Of a DNA stretch of 9,225 nt, positions 1 to 7,760 are shown one piece after another (positions within the stretch are counted from its first letter, which is position 1; each line of letters begins with the position of its first letter). The translations under genes were made by a program, and so were the position numbers. A model generated the notes under the pieces. That model saw only the letters and a list, made by a program, of their open reading frames with translations, made no database searches and was not told where the DNA came from. The stretch is from CAZQGE01 sp964592815. GTDB taxonomy: Bacteria; Bacillota; Clostridia; Christensenellales; CAG-917. The stretch is taken from positions 1 to 9,225 of the forward strand of contig CAZQGE010000053.1 of assembly GCA_964592815.1 (NCBI GenBank), read 5' to 3'.

Positions 1-239
1 ATTAAATATTTTAATGCTGAAACAATAAAAACAATTTATCCGCAATACCACTAGCAGTTTAGCATAAAATTAGTGCTGATGTTAAAAAATATAATTTACA
101 AATGCAAACGATTAGAAGAAAAAAATAAAAACTGGTATATAAGCTAATTGTAATCAAAATTGTAAATAGAAAGATATACTAACAAAAAGCTAACATGTAA
201 ACAAAAATAAATTATCGAATAAAACTTACAGTTTATAAA
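1..239. other. AT-rich intergenic DNA left of the operon, no convincing gene
   Basis: This stretch is extremely AT-rich with stops in all frames. Short plus-strand frames read in a protein-like way (an open frame from 1 to a TAG at 52-54, then an open stretch in another frame ending in TAA at 126-128). They could be the decayed tail of a convergent gene, but nothing is firm enough to call. No RNA gene, repeat array or promoter was recognised. Confidence 0.4.
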
Positions 240-268
240 TTAAGCGACGTTGTTTGAACGTCGCTTAA
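240..268 (-). terminator. Probable terminator at the end of the operon
   Basis: The arms TTAAGCGACGTT (240-251) and AACGTCGCTTAA (257-268) form a perfect 12-bp hairpin with a 5-nt loop, 55 nt past the thiI stop. On the minus strand the stem is followed by only a short T stretch (TTTATAAA), and on the plus strand by GTAATTTTT. It may therefore stop transcription from either side, but it lacks an ideal T tract. Its position at the end of the operon, and the GC core inside very AT-rich DNA, make a terminator the best reading. Confidence 0.65.
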
Positions 269-323
269 GTAATTTTTATCTTATAAAAGACAAATTATTA
301 TCCTTGAAAATATATTTTTTAGT

Positions 324-1517
324 TTAATAAGTTTCTGTAAGTTCAACCGCCTTATCAATCAATGCTTGTGCATTTTCAATTTTTGCTTCTGCTTTATGCA
401 CAGCTTCAAGCCTCGGTTTTATTATTGGATTTTTAGGCAAGAAGATTGTACAACAATCTTCGTATGGCAAAATTGAAGTTTCAAAAGTGTTGATTTTCTT
501 AGCTATTGTCATAATTTCTTCTTTGTCAAAGCCAATAAGAGGTCTAAAAATTGGAAGGTCGGTTACTTCACCCGTTGAAGTCATACCTTCAACAGTTTGC
601 GATGCTACTTGACCTAAACTTTCACCTGTTATAATAGCCTTGCAGTCATTTATTTCAGCAAGTTTCGTTGCAATTTTCATCATAAAACGACGCATAATTG
701 TTACCATAAATTCTGCGGGGCATAATCTATGAATTTCCATTTGAATTTCAGTAAACGGAACAACAAACAACTTCATATCAGTTGTATATTTGCTTACAAT
801 ATTTCTTAATTCAATGACTTTTTCCTTTGCTTTTTCAGAGGTATAAGGCGGTGAAGAAAAGTGTACCGCACACAGTTTCATACCTCTTTTTGCAAGCATA
901 TACGCAGCAACAGGCGAGTCAATGCCCCCTGAAAGCATAAGCATACCTTTATTTGAACTTCCGACTGGCAAACCGCCTGCACCGCTTAATTTGTCGGAAT
1001 AAATAAAAGCAAAACCATTCTCACGTATATCAACCATAAATTCATAATTAAAATGTTGCAAATCAACACTAAAGTCAGAGTTTTCAAGCACTACACCACC
1101 TAAATCTGCGGCAATTTCAGCTGAAGTTTTAGGAATTCGTTTGTCTGCTCTTTTTACCGTAACACGAAACGTTGGGTTTTTAAGCGTGTTTTCTTCATTT
1201 AGTTTTTTTGCAAGATTTGCAAGGCTAACTCTTATATCGCTGAAATTATCGTCAGCTTTTGTCAAAGTTTTGTCAGCAACTGACATAGAATAAATTCCAA
1301 ATACGCATTTTAAGGTATCAAGAATTTCGTCCTCAAGCTCTAAATCATATTGTTCTACAAAGTATCTGCCTTGTGAACGTGCAAAATGATAAGAAAATTT
1401 GCCGTCCAAGGCTTGTTTGATATTTTTGATAAGCAAACTTTCAAAATATTCTCTGTTTTTTCCTTTTAAGAAAATTTCGCCATAGCGTATAATTATAACT
1501 ATTTCCATATTTGTCAT
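324..1517 (-). CDS. thiI: tRNA 4-thiouridine synthase ThiI, short form without rhodanese domain
   Basis: ThiI adenylates uridine 8 of tRNA and replaces its oxygen with sulfur to give 4-thiouridine, a near-UV sensor base. In some bacteria it also supplies sulfur for thiamine. The 397 residues match the Bacillus-type protein. The N-terminal ferredoxin-like part contains RYGEIFLKGKNREYFE (11-26). A THUMP RNA-binding domain (about 60-165) contains FRVTVKRADKRIPKTSAEI. The PP-loop ATPase domain has the signature SGGIDSP (196-202), then GESLGQVASQT (298-308) and PYEDCCTIF (351-359), with conserved cysteines expected to handle sulfur. The C-terminal rhodanese domain of the E. coli enzyme is absent, so sulfur must come directly from a desulfurase, presumably the gene just upstream. 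The start at 1517 is preferred over a second ATG three codons later because AGGA lies six nt before it. It is the last gene of the operon. Confidence 0.96.
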   Translation of the reverse strand: MTNMEIVIIIRYGEIFLKGKNREYFESLLIKNIKQALDGKFSYHFARSQGRYFVEQYDLELEDEILDTLKCVFGIYSMSVADKTLTKADDNFSDIRVSLANLAKKLNEENTLKNPTFRVTVKRADKRIPKTSAEIAADLGGVVLENSDFSVDLQHFNYEFMVDIRENGFAFIYSDKLSGAGGLPVGSSNKGMLMLSGGIDSPVAAYMLAKRGMKLCAVHFSSPPYTSEKAKEKVIELRNIVSKYTTDMKLFVVPFTEIQMEIHRLCPAEFMVTIMRRFMMKIATKLAEINDCKAIITGESLGQVASQTVEGMTSTGEVTDLPIFRPLIGFDKEEIMTIAKKINTFETSILPYEDCCTIFLPKNPIIKPRLEAVHKAEAKIENAQALIDKAVELTETY

Positions 1518-1609
1518 ATATTTTCCTATGTTTTTATATGATAGATTTGTTTACTATTTATTACTTTAATATTGATTTACAAGCTATATTTTTTTTGCTT
1601 AATAATTTT

Positions 1610-2749
1610 TTATACTCTAACGTAGCTTTGCAATTCTTTTAGTTCAGCAGAAATTTTGTCTGCAACAAACTTGGCTTCTTCAAGCGTGTTAAATTCCGAA
1701 AAACTGAACCTTATAATTCCATCTCTATGAGTTTTGTCCAACCCTAACAATTCCTTAAAACGGCTTTCGTGATGAGATGAACAGGCAGAGCCAATACCAA
1801 CCAAAATTCCGTGTTTTTCAAGCGTATGCAACAAAACTTCTCCACGTACGTTTTCAAATGCCACCGTCAGAATGTTTGGAGCAGAGTTTTCAACCGATGA
1901 AATTATAACTGTATTTGGAATGTTTACTTTAATATAATTCATCAAGTACTCTGAAATAGCTTTAATTTTAGAATAGTTTTGTTCAAAATTGTTCATATTT
2001 CGTTTTACAGCGTCTTGAAATGCAACAATCAACGGTGCACTTTCTGTGCCAGAACGAAATCCTTTTTCTTGTCCACCACCATAAAGTAACGGTTTTATGC
2101 TTACACCTTTTTTTACATATAATGCGCCAATTCCCTTTGGTGCGTGAATTTTATGCCCAGATATGCTATATAAATCTACATCTAAATTTCTTAAATTTAC
2201 ATTTATCTTGCAAAATGCTTGGACACCATCACTATGAAAAACTGCATTGGGCGAAAACTTGCGTGTCAACGTAACAAGTTGCTTTATATCGTTTATTGCG
2301 CCAGTTTCGTTGCTTACGTGCATAATTGAAACAAATGACGTGTTTTCATCAAGCAAAGCCTTAAACTTTTCAACGTCAACAATTCCTTTTTCAGTTATTG
2401 GCGCAAATTGCACATCGTAACCCTGATTTTTGAGTTGATTTGCGCTGTTTATAACAGCGTCGTGTTCACCTTCAGAAACAATTATTCTGCTACCCTTTTT
2501 CTTTCTTGTGCAAAATAGTGCCGTATTGTCAGCTTCTGTGCCTCCAGACAAAAAATACAATTCGCTGTTTTCGGGCGCGTGTAAAGCATCTTTAATTTCT
2601 TTCCTAGCTAATTTTATATCATTAGTTATTTGAGTAGATTGTGAATATAATGCAGATGGATTAAAGTAATTCGCTTTGTTGTATTCCATCATCATTTCCA
2701 ATGTTTCTTCATAACACGCAGTTGTTGCGGCATTGTCATAATATATCAT
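1610..2749 (-). CDS. Cysteine desulfurase, NifS/IscS family, probable sulfur donor for ThiI
   Basis: This is a pyridoxal-phosphate enzyme that takes sulfur from L-cysteine, leaving alanine, and holds it as a persulfide on its own cysteine. It has 379 residues, typical of the family. Visible features are the N-terminal YYDNAATT (3-10), SGGTEADN (68-75), the cofactor-stacking histidine in SEGEHDAV (His96), the cofactor-binding lysine in SISGHK (Lys200), RSGTE (232-236) and the catalytic cysteine in GSACSS (Cys323). The loop after the cysteine is short (SSHHESR) and lacks the usual PSHVL wording. The start is supported by AAGGA seven nt upstream. It follows the membrane-protein gene after 53 nt and precedes thiI by 92 nt. 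Bacillus subtilis has the same pairing (nifZ-thiI), in which the desulfurase serves tRNA thiolation. No Fe-S scaffold gene lies nearby, so that role is inferred here too. Confidence 0.93.
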   Translation of the reverse strand: MIYYDNAATTACYEETLEMMMEYNKANYFNPSALYSQSTQITNDIKLARKEIKDALHAPENSELYFLSGGTEADNTALFCTRKKKGSRIIVSEGEHDAVINSANQLKNQGYDVQFAPITEKGIVDVEKFKALLDENTSFVSIMHVSNETGAINDIKQLVTLTRKFSPNAVFHSDGVQAFCKINVNLRNLDVDLYSISGHKIHAPKGIGALYVKKGVSIKPLLYGGGQEKGFRSGTESAPLIVAFQDAVKRNMNNFEQNYSKIKAISEYLMNYIKVNIPNTVIISSVENSAPNILTVAFENVRGEVLLHTLEKHGILVGIGSACSSHHESRFKELLGLDKTHRDGIIRFSFSEFNTLEEAKFVADKISAELKELQSYVRV

Positions 2750-2802
2750 ATTTTCCTTACGCTTTATTTCTATCCTTTAATTAAATTAAGCGGTTTTTAG
2801 AA

Positions 2803-3297
2803 TTATTTATTGCTTTCAAAATTTGAAAGCATATTTTGTGCATACTCGTCAAGAGACAAAATAACAAAGAATTGTTGCTCATCTTTTATTATTTGATATG
2901 TTATTTTTGTAAGCACTATATCTGGATTTTCATTTGTTATGTCAAAAAAAGCATTTTTTTGATTGAAATNNNNNNNNNNTTGTTCGAGTTTTATTATATT
3001 TAGTAGTTTTATTTCTAAAATGCGATTAGTTTTGCCTAGCCTTGTTGTTTTTGAAATTATTAACCGCTCACGGTTTATATCATAACTATAAGATTTAATT
3101 CCATTCAAATAAATTTGGTTAAAGGTTATAGCTAAACTAAGCGAAAATACAAGTCCTATTATAAAATAAACACTTTTAAGTCCTGACAAAAGAATAAATA
3201 CAACAGTTATTAGTGCAAAGACATAACTAAAATATTTGATTGCCAACTGTTTTTTTGTTGGTAAAATTTCATTTTTAAGTTCATAACAATCTGTCAT
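2803..3297 (-). CDS. Small two-helix membrane protein with a PH-like cytoplasmic part, interrupted by an assembly gap
   Basis: The reading frame gives 164 residues, four of which are unknown because of the N run. After a short charged N-terminus there are two hydrophobic helices, about 21-41 (SYVFALITVVFILLSGL) and 43-63 (VYFIIGLVFSLSLAITF), joined by a very short turn. The remainder is polar with alternating hydrophobic residues: YDINRERLIISK, then ILEIKLLNIIKLE before the gap, and QQFFVILSLDEYAQNML near the end. This is the pattern of small Firmicute membrane proteins with a bacterial PH-like beta domain. It loosely recalls the DUF6106 type, but that is a resemblance from memory and not an identification. 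No catalytic motif is visible and the function is unknown. The start lies 12 nt after the mutS2 stop, with a weak GGAA Shine-Dalgarno. The frame is open on both sides of the N run, but the true gap length is uncertain. Confidence 0.75.
   Translation of the reverse strand: MTDCYELKNEILPTKKQLAIKYFSYVFALITVVFILLSGLKSVYFIIGLVFSLSLAITFNQIYLNGIKSYSYDINRERLIISKTTRLGKTNRILEIKLLNIIKLEQXXXXFNQKNAFFDITNENPDIVLTKITYQIIKDEQQFFVILSLDEYAQNMLSNFESNK
2970..2979. other. Assembly gap (10 N)
   Basis: Ten undetermined bases interrupt the small membrane-protein gene. Assemblers often use a run of exactly ten N as a placeholder for a gap of unknown size. The flanking coding frames happen to agree across it, but neither the true number of missing residues nor the intactness of the gene can be judged from this window. 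Confidence 0.97.
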
Positions 3298-3309
3298 TGC
3301 TTATTCCAT

Positions 3310-5358
3310 TCACTTAACTTTGTAAAAATCGTCTTTTTTGACTTTTACTTTCAACTTGCCAAAACTCACTTCCGCTTCTCCTCTTGGCGAAATATCAACA
3401 AGAGTTCCTTTTTTAGACAGCGATTTCACAAATACGTTGTCGCCTACTTTCAATGGAGAATTGTCAGGCTTGTCTTTTATTATGCTTTCTTCATTATATT
3501 CGGCAGACATATTTTCCAACTTTTTCTTGAGTTTTCGCGCAGCAAACAAATCCCTTTCTGACAAGTCGTCTTTGTCTAACAATTCGCGCATTTCTTCTAA
3601 TATGTCTTTTGCATCATCAACAGATTGTGAAATCAAATTTTTTGTTTCACGTCTAATTGATTCATCAAGTTTTTCACGCTTTTCTTCTAAAATTTTCTTT
3701 TGTTTTTGTGCATCAAGTAAGGTTTGCGCTGCTTTTTCTCTGTCATTTGATGCGTCAATAACCAATTGCTCGGCTTTTTGTCTAGTTTGCTCAGCAGCTG
3801 TTAAAACATTGTCGAATTGTCTTTTTTCAAATGAAATTTTGTTTTTTGCTCTGTTGATTATATCTTCATCTAGCCCTAATCTTCTTGCTATATCCAATGC
3901 GTTAGAACTTCCAATTGCGCCCATAACTAACTTAAATGTTGGTGAAAACGTTTGTGAGTCAAACTCCATTGATGCAGCGACTACACAATTTGTTGTCAAA
4001 GCAAATTCTTTCAAGTCATTAAAATGAGACGTAACGAATGCTTTTGCGCCAACGCTTAGTACGTGTTCAGAAATGCTGACTGCAAGAGCTGCGCCCTCGC
4101 CTGGGTCTGTGCCTGCGCCTAATTCATCAAACAAAACCAATGATGACGGAGTAATTACGTCCAAAATTTCGATGATATTTCTTATGTGAGCGGAGAATGT
4201 AGATAGACTTTGCTCAATGCTTTGTTCATCACCAATATCGCTGTAAACGCCGTCAAACAAGCTGAGGTCAACTGCCTTTGCTGGAACGTATAAACCACTC
4301 ATTGCCATCAGAACAAACAAGCCTACCAATTTCAGCGTTACTGTTTTTCCACCAGTATTTGGACCTGTAATCAACAACATTTTATCATTTTTTTCTAGGT
4401 TTAGAGATATAGGGACAACCTTATTATTATCAATCAACGGGTGTCTGCCTTGAAGAATTCTAATTCGCCCTTCATTATTTAGTTGAGGTTTTACAGCCTT
4501 TTGAATACGAGATAGCTGAGCTTTTGCAAAAATCAAATCTAAATCGACGATATTTTCATAACTCCAAGCAATTTGCTTATGATAATCAGCAATTTGACTT
4601 GAAAAATTACGCAGAATTTTTTCAATTTCCGCTTGTTCGTTCATTTTTTCAAGTTTTAAGTCGTTATTAAGTTCAACTACTTGCATAGGTTCAACAAATA
4701 ATGTTGAGCCGGATGCCGATTGGTCGTGGACTAAGCCTGAAATTTGTCCTTTACAATCAGACTTTACGGGGATAACGTATCTATCGCCACGCATTGTAAC
4801 AATTGAGTCTTGCAAATATTTTGAATAGCTTGGCGCAGTAATAAATATCTGAAGTTTTGTTTTAACGTTTTCATTTAGTTTTCGTATTCTCTGTCTTATT
4901 GCTTTAAGTTCTGCCGTAGCATTGTCTGCAATTTCAGTTTCAGATATAAAAGTTGCATAAATATTTTTTTCTAGTTCTTCGTTGCCGTATAAACAAGAGG
5001 CAACGTCGGCGAGCAACGGAATATTCTGTAATGAAAGCAACGTTTTTGCAAGTCTTCTTGACGTACGCAAAGTTCTGCCGACTTTAAGTAGTTCGGAAAT
5101 TCCTAAAACAGCGCCTTTGCTAGATTTCAACAACAATTCAGATATGTCATCAACGGCAAGCGACGGACTTTGTGAATATTCAAAAAGAACTTTATCCGCC
5201 TCTGAGGTTTCTTCCAAAGCTTTTTTTGCCAATTCAAAATCGGCAAAAGGACGAAGTTCCCTCGCCTTTTGTTTTCCGCCCTCAGACTGCGCGTATGCCG
5301 CTACCATATCCAAAATTTTAGAATATTCAAGCGTTCTTAAATTCTTTTCATCAAACAT
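3310..5358 (-). CDS. mutS2: MutS2-family ATPase without the C-terminal Smr domain
   Basis: This is a MutS-family ATPase of the MutS2 type. These proteins lack mismatch recognition; they restrain recombination in some bacteria, and the Bacillus protein binds collided ribosomes and splits them. It has 682 residues. The N-terminal helical and clamp region spans about 1-310 and contains QDSIVTMRGDRYVIPVK. The ATPase follows with Walker A GPNTGGKT (332-339), signature STFSAHI (386-392), Walker B LVLFDE (407-412) and H-loop TSHF (443-446). A highly charged coiled coil covers about 500-620. A small KOW-like beta domain, starting KVGDNVFV and containing FGKLKVKV, spans about 637-680, and the protein then stops. 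Typical MutS2 proteins run to about 780 residues with an Smr domain, which is missing here. The usual PGRSNA segment near residue 482 reads IGSSNA. The start ATG directly follows the pheT TAA with only a weak AAGG upstream, so translation is probably coupled to pheT. Confidence 0.93.
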   Translation of the reverse strand: MFDEKNLRTLEYSKILDMVAAYAQSEGGKQKARELRPFADFELAKKALEETSEADKVLFEYSQSPSLAVDDISELLLKSSKGAVLGISELLKVGRTLRTSRRLAKTLLSLQNIPLLADVASCLYGNEELEKNIYATFISETEIADNATAELKAIRQRIRKLNENVKTKLQIFITAPSYSKYLQDSIVTMRGDRYVIPVKSDCKGQISGLVHDQSASGSTLFVEPMQVVELNNDLKLEKMNEQAEIEKILRNFSSQIADYHKQIAWSYENIVDLDLIFAKAQLSRIQKAVKPQLNNEGRIRILQGRHPLIDNNKVVPISLNLEKNDKMLLITGPNTGGKTVTLKLVGLFVLMAMSGLYVPAKAVDLSLFDGVYSDIGDEQSIEQSLSTFSAHIRNIIEILDVITPSSLVLFDELGAGTDPGEGAALAVSISEHVLSVGAKAFVTSHFNDLKEFALTTNCVVAASMEFDSQTFSPTFKLVMGAIGSSNALDIARRLGLDEDIINRAKNKISFEKRQFDNVLTAAEQTRQKAEQLVIDASNDREKAAQTLLDAQKQKKILEEKREKLDESIRRETKNLISQSVDDAKDILEEMRELLDKDDLSERDLFAARKLKKKLENMSAEYNEESIIKDKPDNSPLKVGDNVFVKSLSKKGTLVDISPRGEAEVSFGKLKVKVKKDDFYKVK

Positions 5359-7746
5359 TTATCTTATTTTTGCCTTAAATTTACGTTTTAACACGTTCAA
5401 AATGCGTGTCATTTCGTCGTTTATTTCTTCGTCTTTAAGAGTTCTTTCCAAAGAAGAGAAACTAAAACTTAACGCGATACTGACCTTACCTGCACCAATT
5501 TGCTCACCTTTGTACGTATCAAAAATTTCGACGTCGGTTAAAAAGTTGATTTTTGCCTTTTCAACGGCAGATTTCAATTCCCCAGCAGAAATTTCTTCTG
5601 AAACTACAACTGCTAAATCTCGTTCAATTATTGGGAATTTAGAAAATGCTGAGAATTTTTTTACACTTTTTATTTGTCCAAATAATTTATCAATTGAAAT
5701 TTCGGCAATGTAAACTTTGACGTTTAAGCCGTAATTATCAAGTACGTCAGGGTGAACTTCTCCAAAATTCCCAACGTTTACGTTGTTTACAATTATATCG
5801 GCACATCTACCTGGGTGGAGATATGAACTGCTGCTGCGAGTATATTCTGCTTTAAGATTTAGCGCAGATAAAAGTGCCTCAACATAGCCCTTAATTGTAA
5901 AGAAATTGCAGTCTTCTCCATATAAACCAATGGAGAGCCTTTCTTCTTCATAAGGCAATTCTTTTAGTGGTAATTCTTTTGGCAAATATACCTTTGCAAC
6001 TTCAAACAATCCAGCTTCTTTGTTAAAGTGTGTTGCGTTATAAGTCAAAGAATCAAGCATACTGTGTGTAAGTGTAGTCCTCATAACACTTACAGCGTCA
6101 CTTAAAGGATTAAGCAAAGGTATCGCCTGTCTTGCAATATCATCACTTGGTAAATTAAGCATATCAGAAAACTTTGACGGCACAAATGAATAGCTTAAAC
6201 TTTCATTTAATCCAACTGCTGACAAGGTATTCTTAATTTTGTCAACAAAAACCATTTTGGGTGGTCTTTCACCTTTAATAAACTGTGCATATTTGAAAAG
6301 TGTTGGCTTGATATGGTTAAAACCATAAACACGTATAAATTCCTCAGCAATATCGTTTACGTTGGTAATATCTTCTCTATCCTCAGGAATTTTTGCAACC
6401 AAAACGCTTCCTTTGTCTTCAATTTCAATTCCAAGTCTTGTCAAAATTGTAATAAGCGCATCTTTTTTGACGGTGCAACCTAAAATTTCCTTCAATTTTT
6501 TTGTTGTAAATTCAAGTTGTCTTGATTTCTCATAAGGAGCGCAGACGTCGATTAAGTCGTCGACTATATCTCCGCATTTACTTTGATAAATTAAAGTTAA
6601 TGCACGTTTTAATCCATATTCTTGCGATGCAAAATCTATACCTTTTTCAAACCTAGAAGAACTATCCGAGCGTAAATTTATTGAACGTGACGTACGTCTA
6701 ATGTTGTCTCTTGCAAACTTTGCTGCTTCAAAAATAATTTCCGACGTATCTTCTTTTACGCCACTATTCTCTCCGCCCATAACACCTGCAATAGCAACAG
6801 CACGTTTTTCATCGGAAATCACCAACATTGAATTGTTAAGAGTGTTTTCTTTTCCGTCAAGCGTTACAATTTTTTCATCATTTTCGGCTCTGCGAACAAC
6901 AATTTGATTGCTTTTAAGGTCTCGTTTGTCAAATGCGTGCATAGGTTGACCAATTTCAATGAGCACATAGTTTGTTATATCCACTATATTGTTTATTGGT
7001 CTAATTCCAACAGCGCGTAATCTAGATTTAATTTTTTGTGAAGACGGCATAATTTTTATATTTTTTACCGCTCCCGCCATATAACGTGGGCAAAGCTCTG
7101 TGTCTGAAACGGTAACTTTTACAACGTCATTGACGTTTCCGCCAATGGTAGAATAGTCAATTTCGGGTTCTTTGCAATAAGTTTTAAGCGCAACTGCAAC
7201 CTCTTTTGCAAGTTTGTAGATGCTATTGCAATCAGGGCGGTTTGCTGTGACGCCAACGTCTAAAATTATGTCGTCCCAGCCCAAAGCCTTCAGCGCATTT
7301 TCACCAAGAACAGCGTTTTCGTCAAACCTAATTATGTCGCCTTTAACTTGTCCTTGAACGTCGTCAGTTGTAAGCCCTAATTCTTCTAATCCGCAAAGCA
7401 TACCTTCAGACATAACTCCTCTGAGTTCGCCTTTTTTGATGAGAAGTCCGCCAGCCAAACATGCCCCGTCAAGAGATACTGCAATAATTTCGCCACCTTT
7501 TACGTCAACGTTTGTAACAACTTGAATTGTTTTTTCACCAATATCAATTTTTGTCACGCGTAAACGGTCAGCATTTGGGTGTCTTTCAACGTTTACAATT
7601 TTTCCTACAACAACCGAGGAAACTTGTTTTTCTTGATATATTATTTCTTCAACTTCAAAACCTACCGAAACTAAGTTTTTGGCAAGAATTTCAGGTGATA
7701 CGTTTATTTCTACATAATCTTTAAGCCAAGATATTGGAGCTAACAT
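5359..7746 (-). CDS. pheT: Phenylalanyl-tRNA synthetase beta subunit
   Basis: PheT pairs with PheS. It carries tRNA-binding regions and the editing site that removes tyrosine wrongly joined to tRNA-Phe. The protein has 795 residues, normal for the long bacterial form, and all domains appear in order. The N-terminal segment has SWLKDYVEI. An OB-fold tRNA-binding domain (about 39-150) contains VERHPNADRLRV and ELRGVMSEGMLC. The conserved GVTANRPDC lies at 165-173. The B3/B4 editing module (about 210-385) contains RPINNIVDITNYV and GQPMHAFD. The B5 domain spans about 405-480. The catalytic-like core spans about 490-690 and includes LNPLSD and LHPGRCADI. The ferredoxin-fold anticodon-binding domain (about 700-795) contains FPIIERDLAVVV. 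Start choice is firm because of the AGGAGG site. It begins 11 nt after pheS, and its TAA stop directly abuts the mutS2 ATG. Confidence 0.97.
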   Translation of the reverse strand: MLAPISWLKDYVEINVSPEILAKNLVSVGFEVEEIIYQEKQVSSVVVGKIVNVERHPNADRLRVTKIDIGEKTIQVVTNVDVKGGEIIAVSLDGACLAGGLLIKKGELRGVMSEGMLCGLEELGLTTDDVQGQVKGDIIRFDENAVLGENALKALGWDDIILDVGVTANRPDCNSIYKLAKEVAVALKTYCKEPEIDYSTIGGNVNDVVKVTVSDTELCPRYMAGAVKNIKIMPSSQKIKSRLRAVGIRPINNIVDITNYVLIEIGQPMHAFDKRDLKSNQIVVRRAENDEKIVTLDGKENTLNNSMLVISDEKRAVAIAGVMGGENSGVKEDTSEIIFEAAKFARDNIRRTSRSINLRSDSSSRFEKGIDFASQEYGLKRALTLIYQSKCGDIVDDLIDVCAPYEKSRQLEFTTKKLKEILGCTVKKDALITILTRLGIEIEDKGSVLVAKIPEDREDITNVNDIAEEFIRVYGFNHIKPTLFKYAQFIKGERPPKMVFVDKIKNTLSAVGLNESLSYSFVPSKFSDMLNLPSDDIARQAIPLLNPLSDAVSVMRTTLTHSMLDSLTYNATHFNKEAGLFEVAKVYLPKELPLKELPYEEERLSIGLYGEDCNFFTIKGYVEALLSALNLKAEYTRSSSSYLHPGRCADIIVNNVNVGNFGEVHPDVLDNYGLNVKVYIAEISIDKLFGQIKSVKKFSAFSKFPIIERDLAVVVSEEISAGELKSAVEKAKINFLTDVEIFDTYKGEQIGAGKVSIALSFSFSSLERTLKDEEINDEMTRILNVLKRKFKAKIR

Positions 7747-7753
7747 TTTGCTT

Positions 7754-7760
7754 CCTCCTA
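7754..7760 (-). promoter_or_regulatory. pheT ribosome binding site overlapping the pheS stop codon
   Basis: The minus strand reads TAGGAGGAAGCAAAATG. The TAG (7760-7758) is the pheS stop, and the same bases form the start of the strong AGGAGG Shine-Dalgarno (7759-7754) of pheT, whose ATG is at 7746-7744. Ribosomes finishing PheS therefore sit on the start signal for PheT. This fits the need for equal amounts of the two subunits. Confidence 0.8.

Noticed and set aside
1518..1609. A separate promoter or riboswitch for thiI in the 92-nt gap
   Set aside because: The gap is AT-rich and offers several loose -10-like strings but no -35 box at correct spacing. No TPP riboswitch or other conserved leader motif is visible.
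2770..2790. AT palindrome TTTAATTAAA in the gap before the desulfurase gene, as an operator or terminator
   Set aside because: The palindrome is only 10 bp of pure A/T in very AT-rich DNA, with no GC stem or T tract. It is likely chance.
3338..4027. A 229-codon plus-strand open frame
   Set aside because: It lies wholly antisense to mutS2, whose ATPase and coiled-coil motifs are unmistakable. The translation is serine-rich low-complexity sequence typical of a mirror frame, with no plausible ribosome binding site.
4982..5713. A 243-codon plus-strand open frame across the pheT/mutS2 junction
   Set aside because: It is antisense to the ends of two well-supported genes, serine-rich with no recognisable motif, so it is a shadow of their codon usage. 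The smaller plus-strand frames opposite the desulfurase, pheT and pheS are rejected for the same reason.
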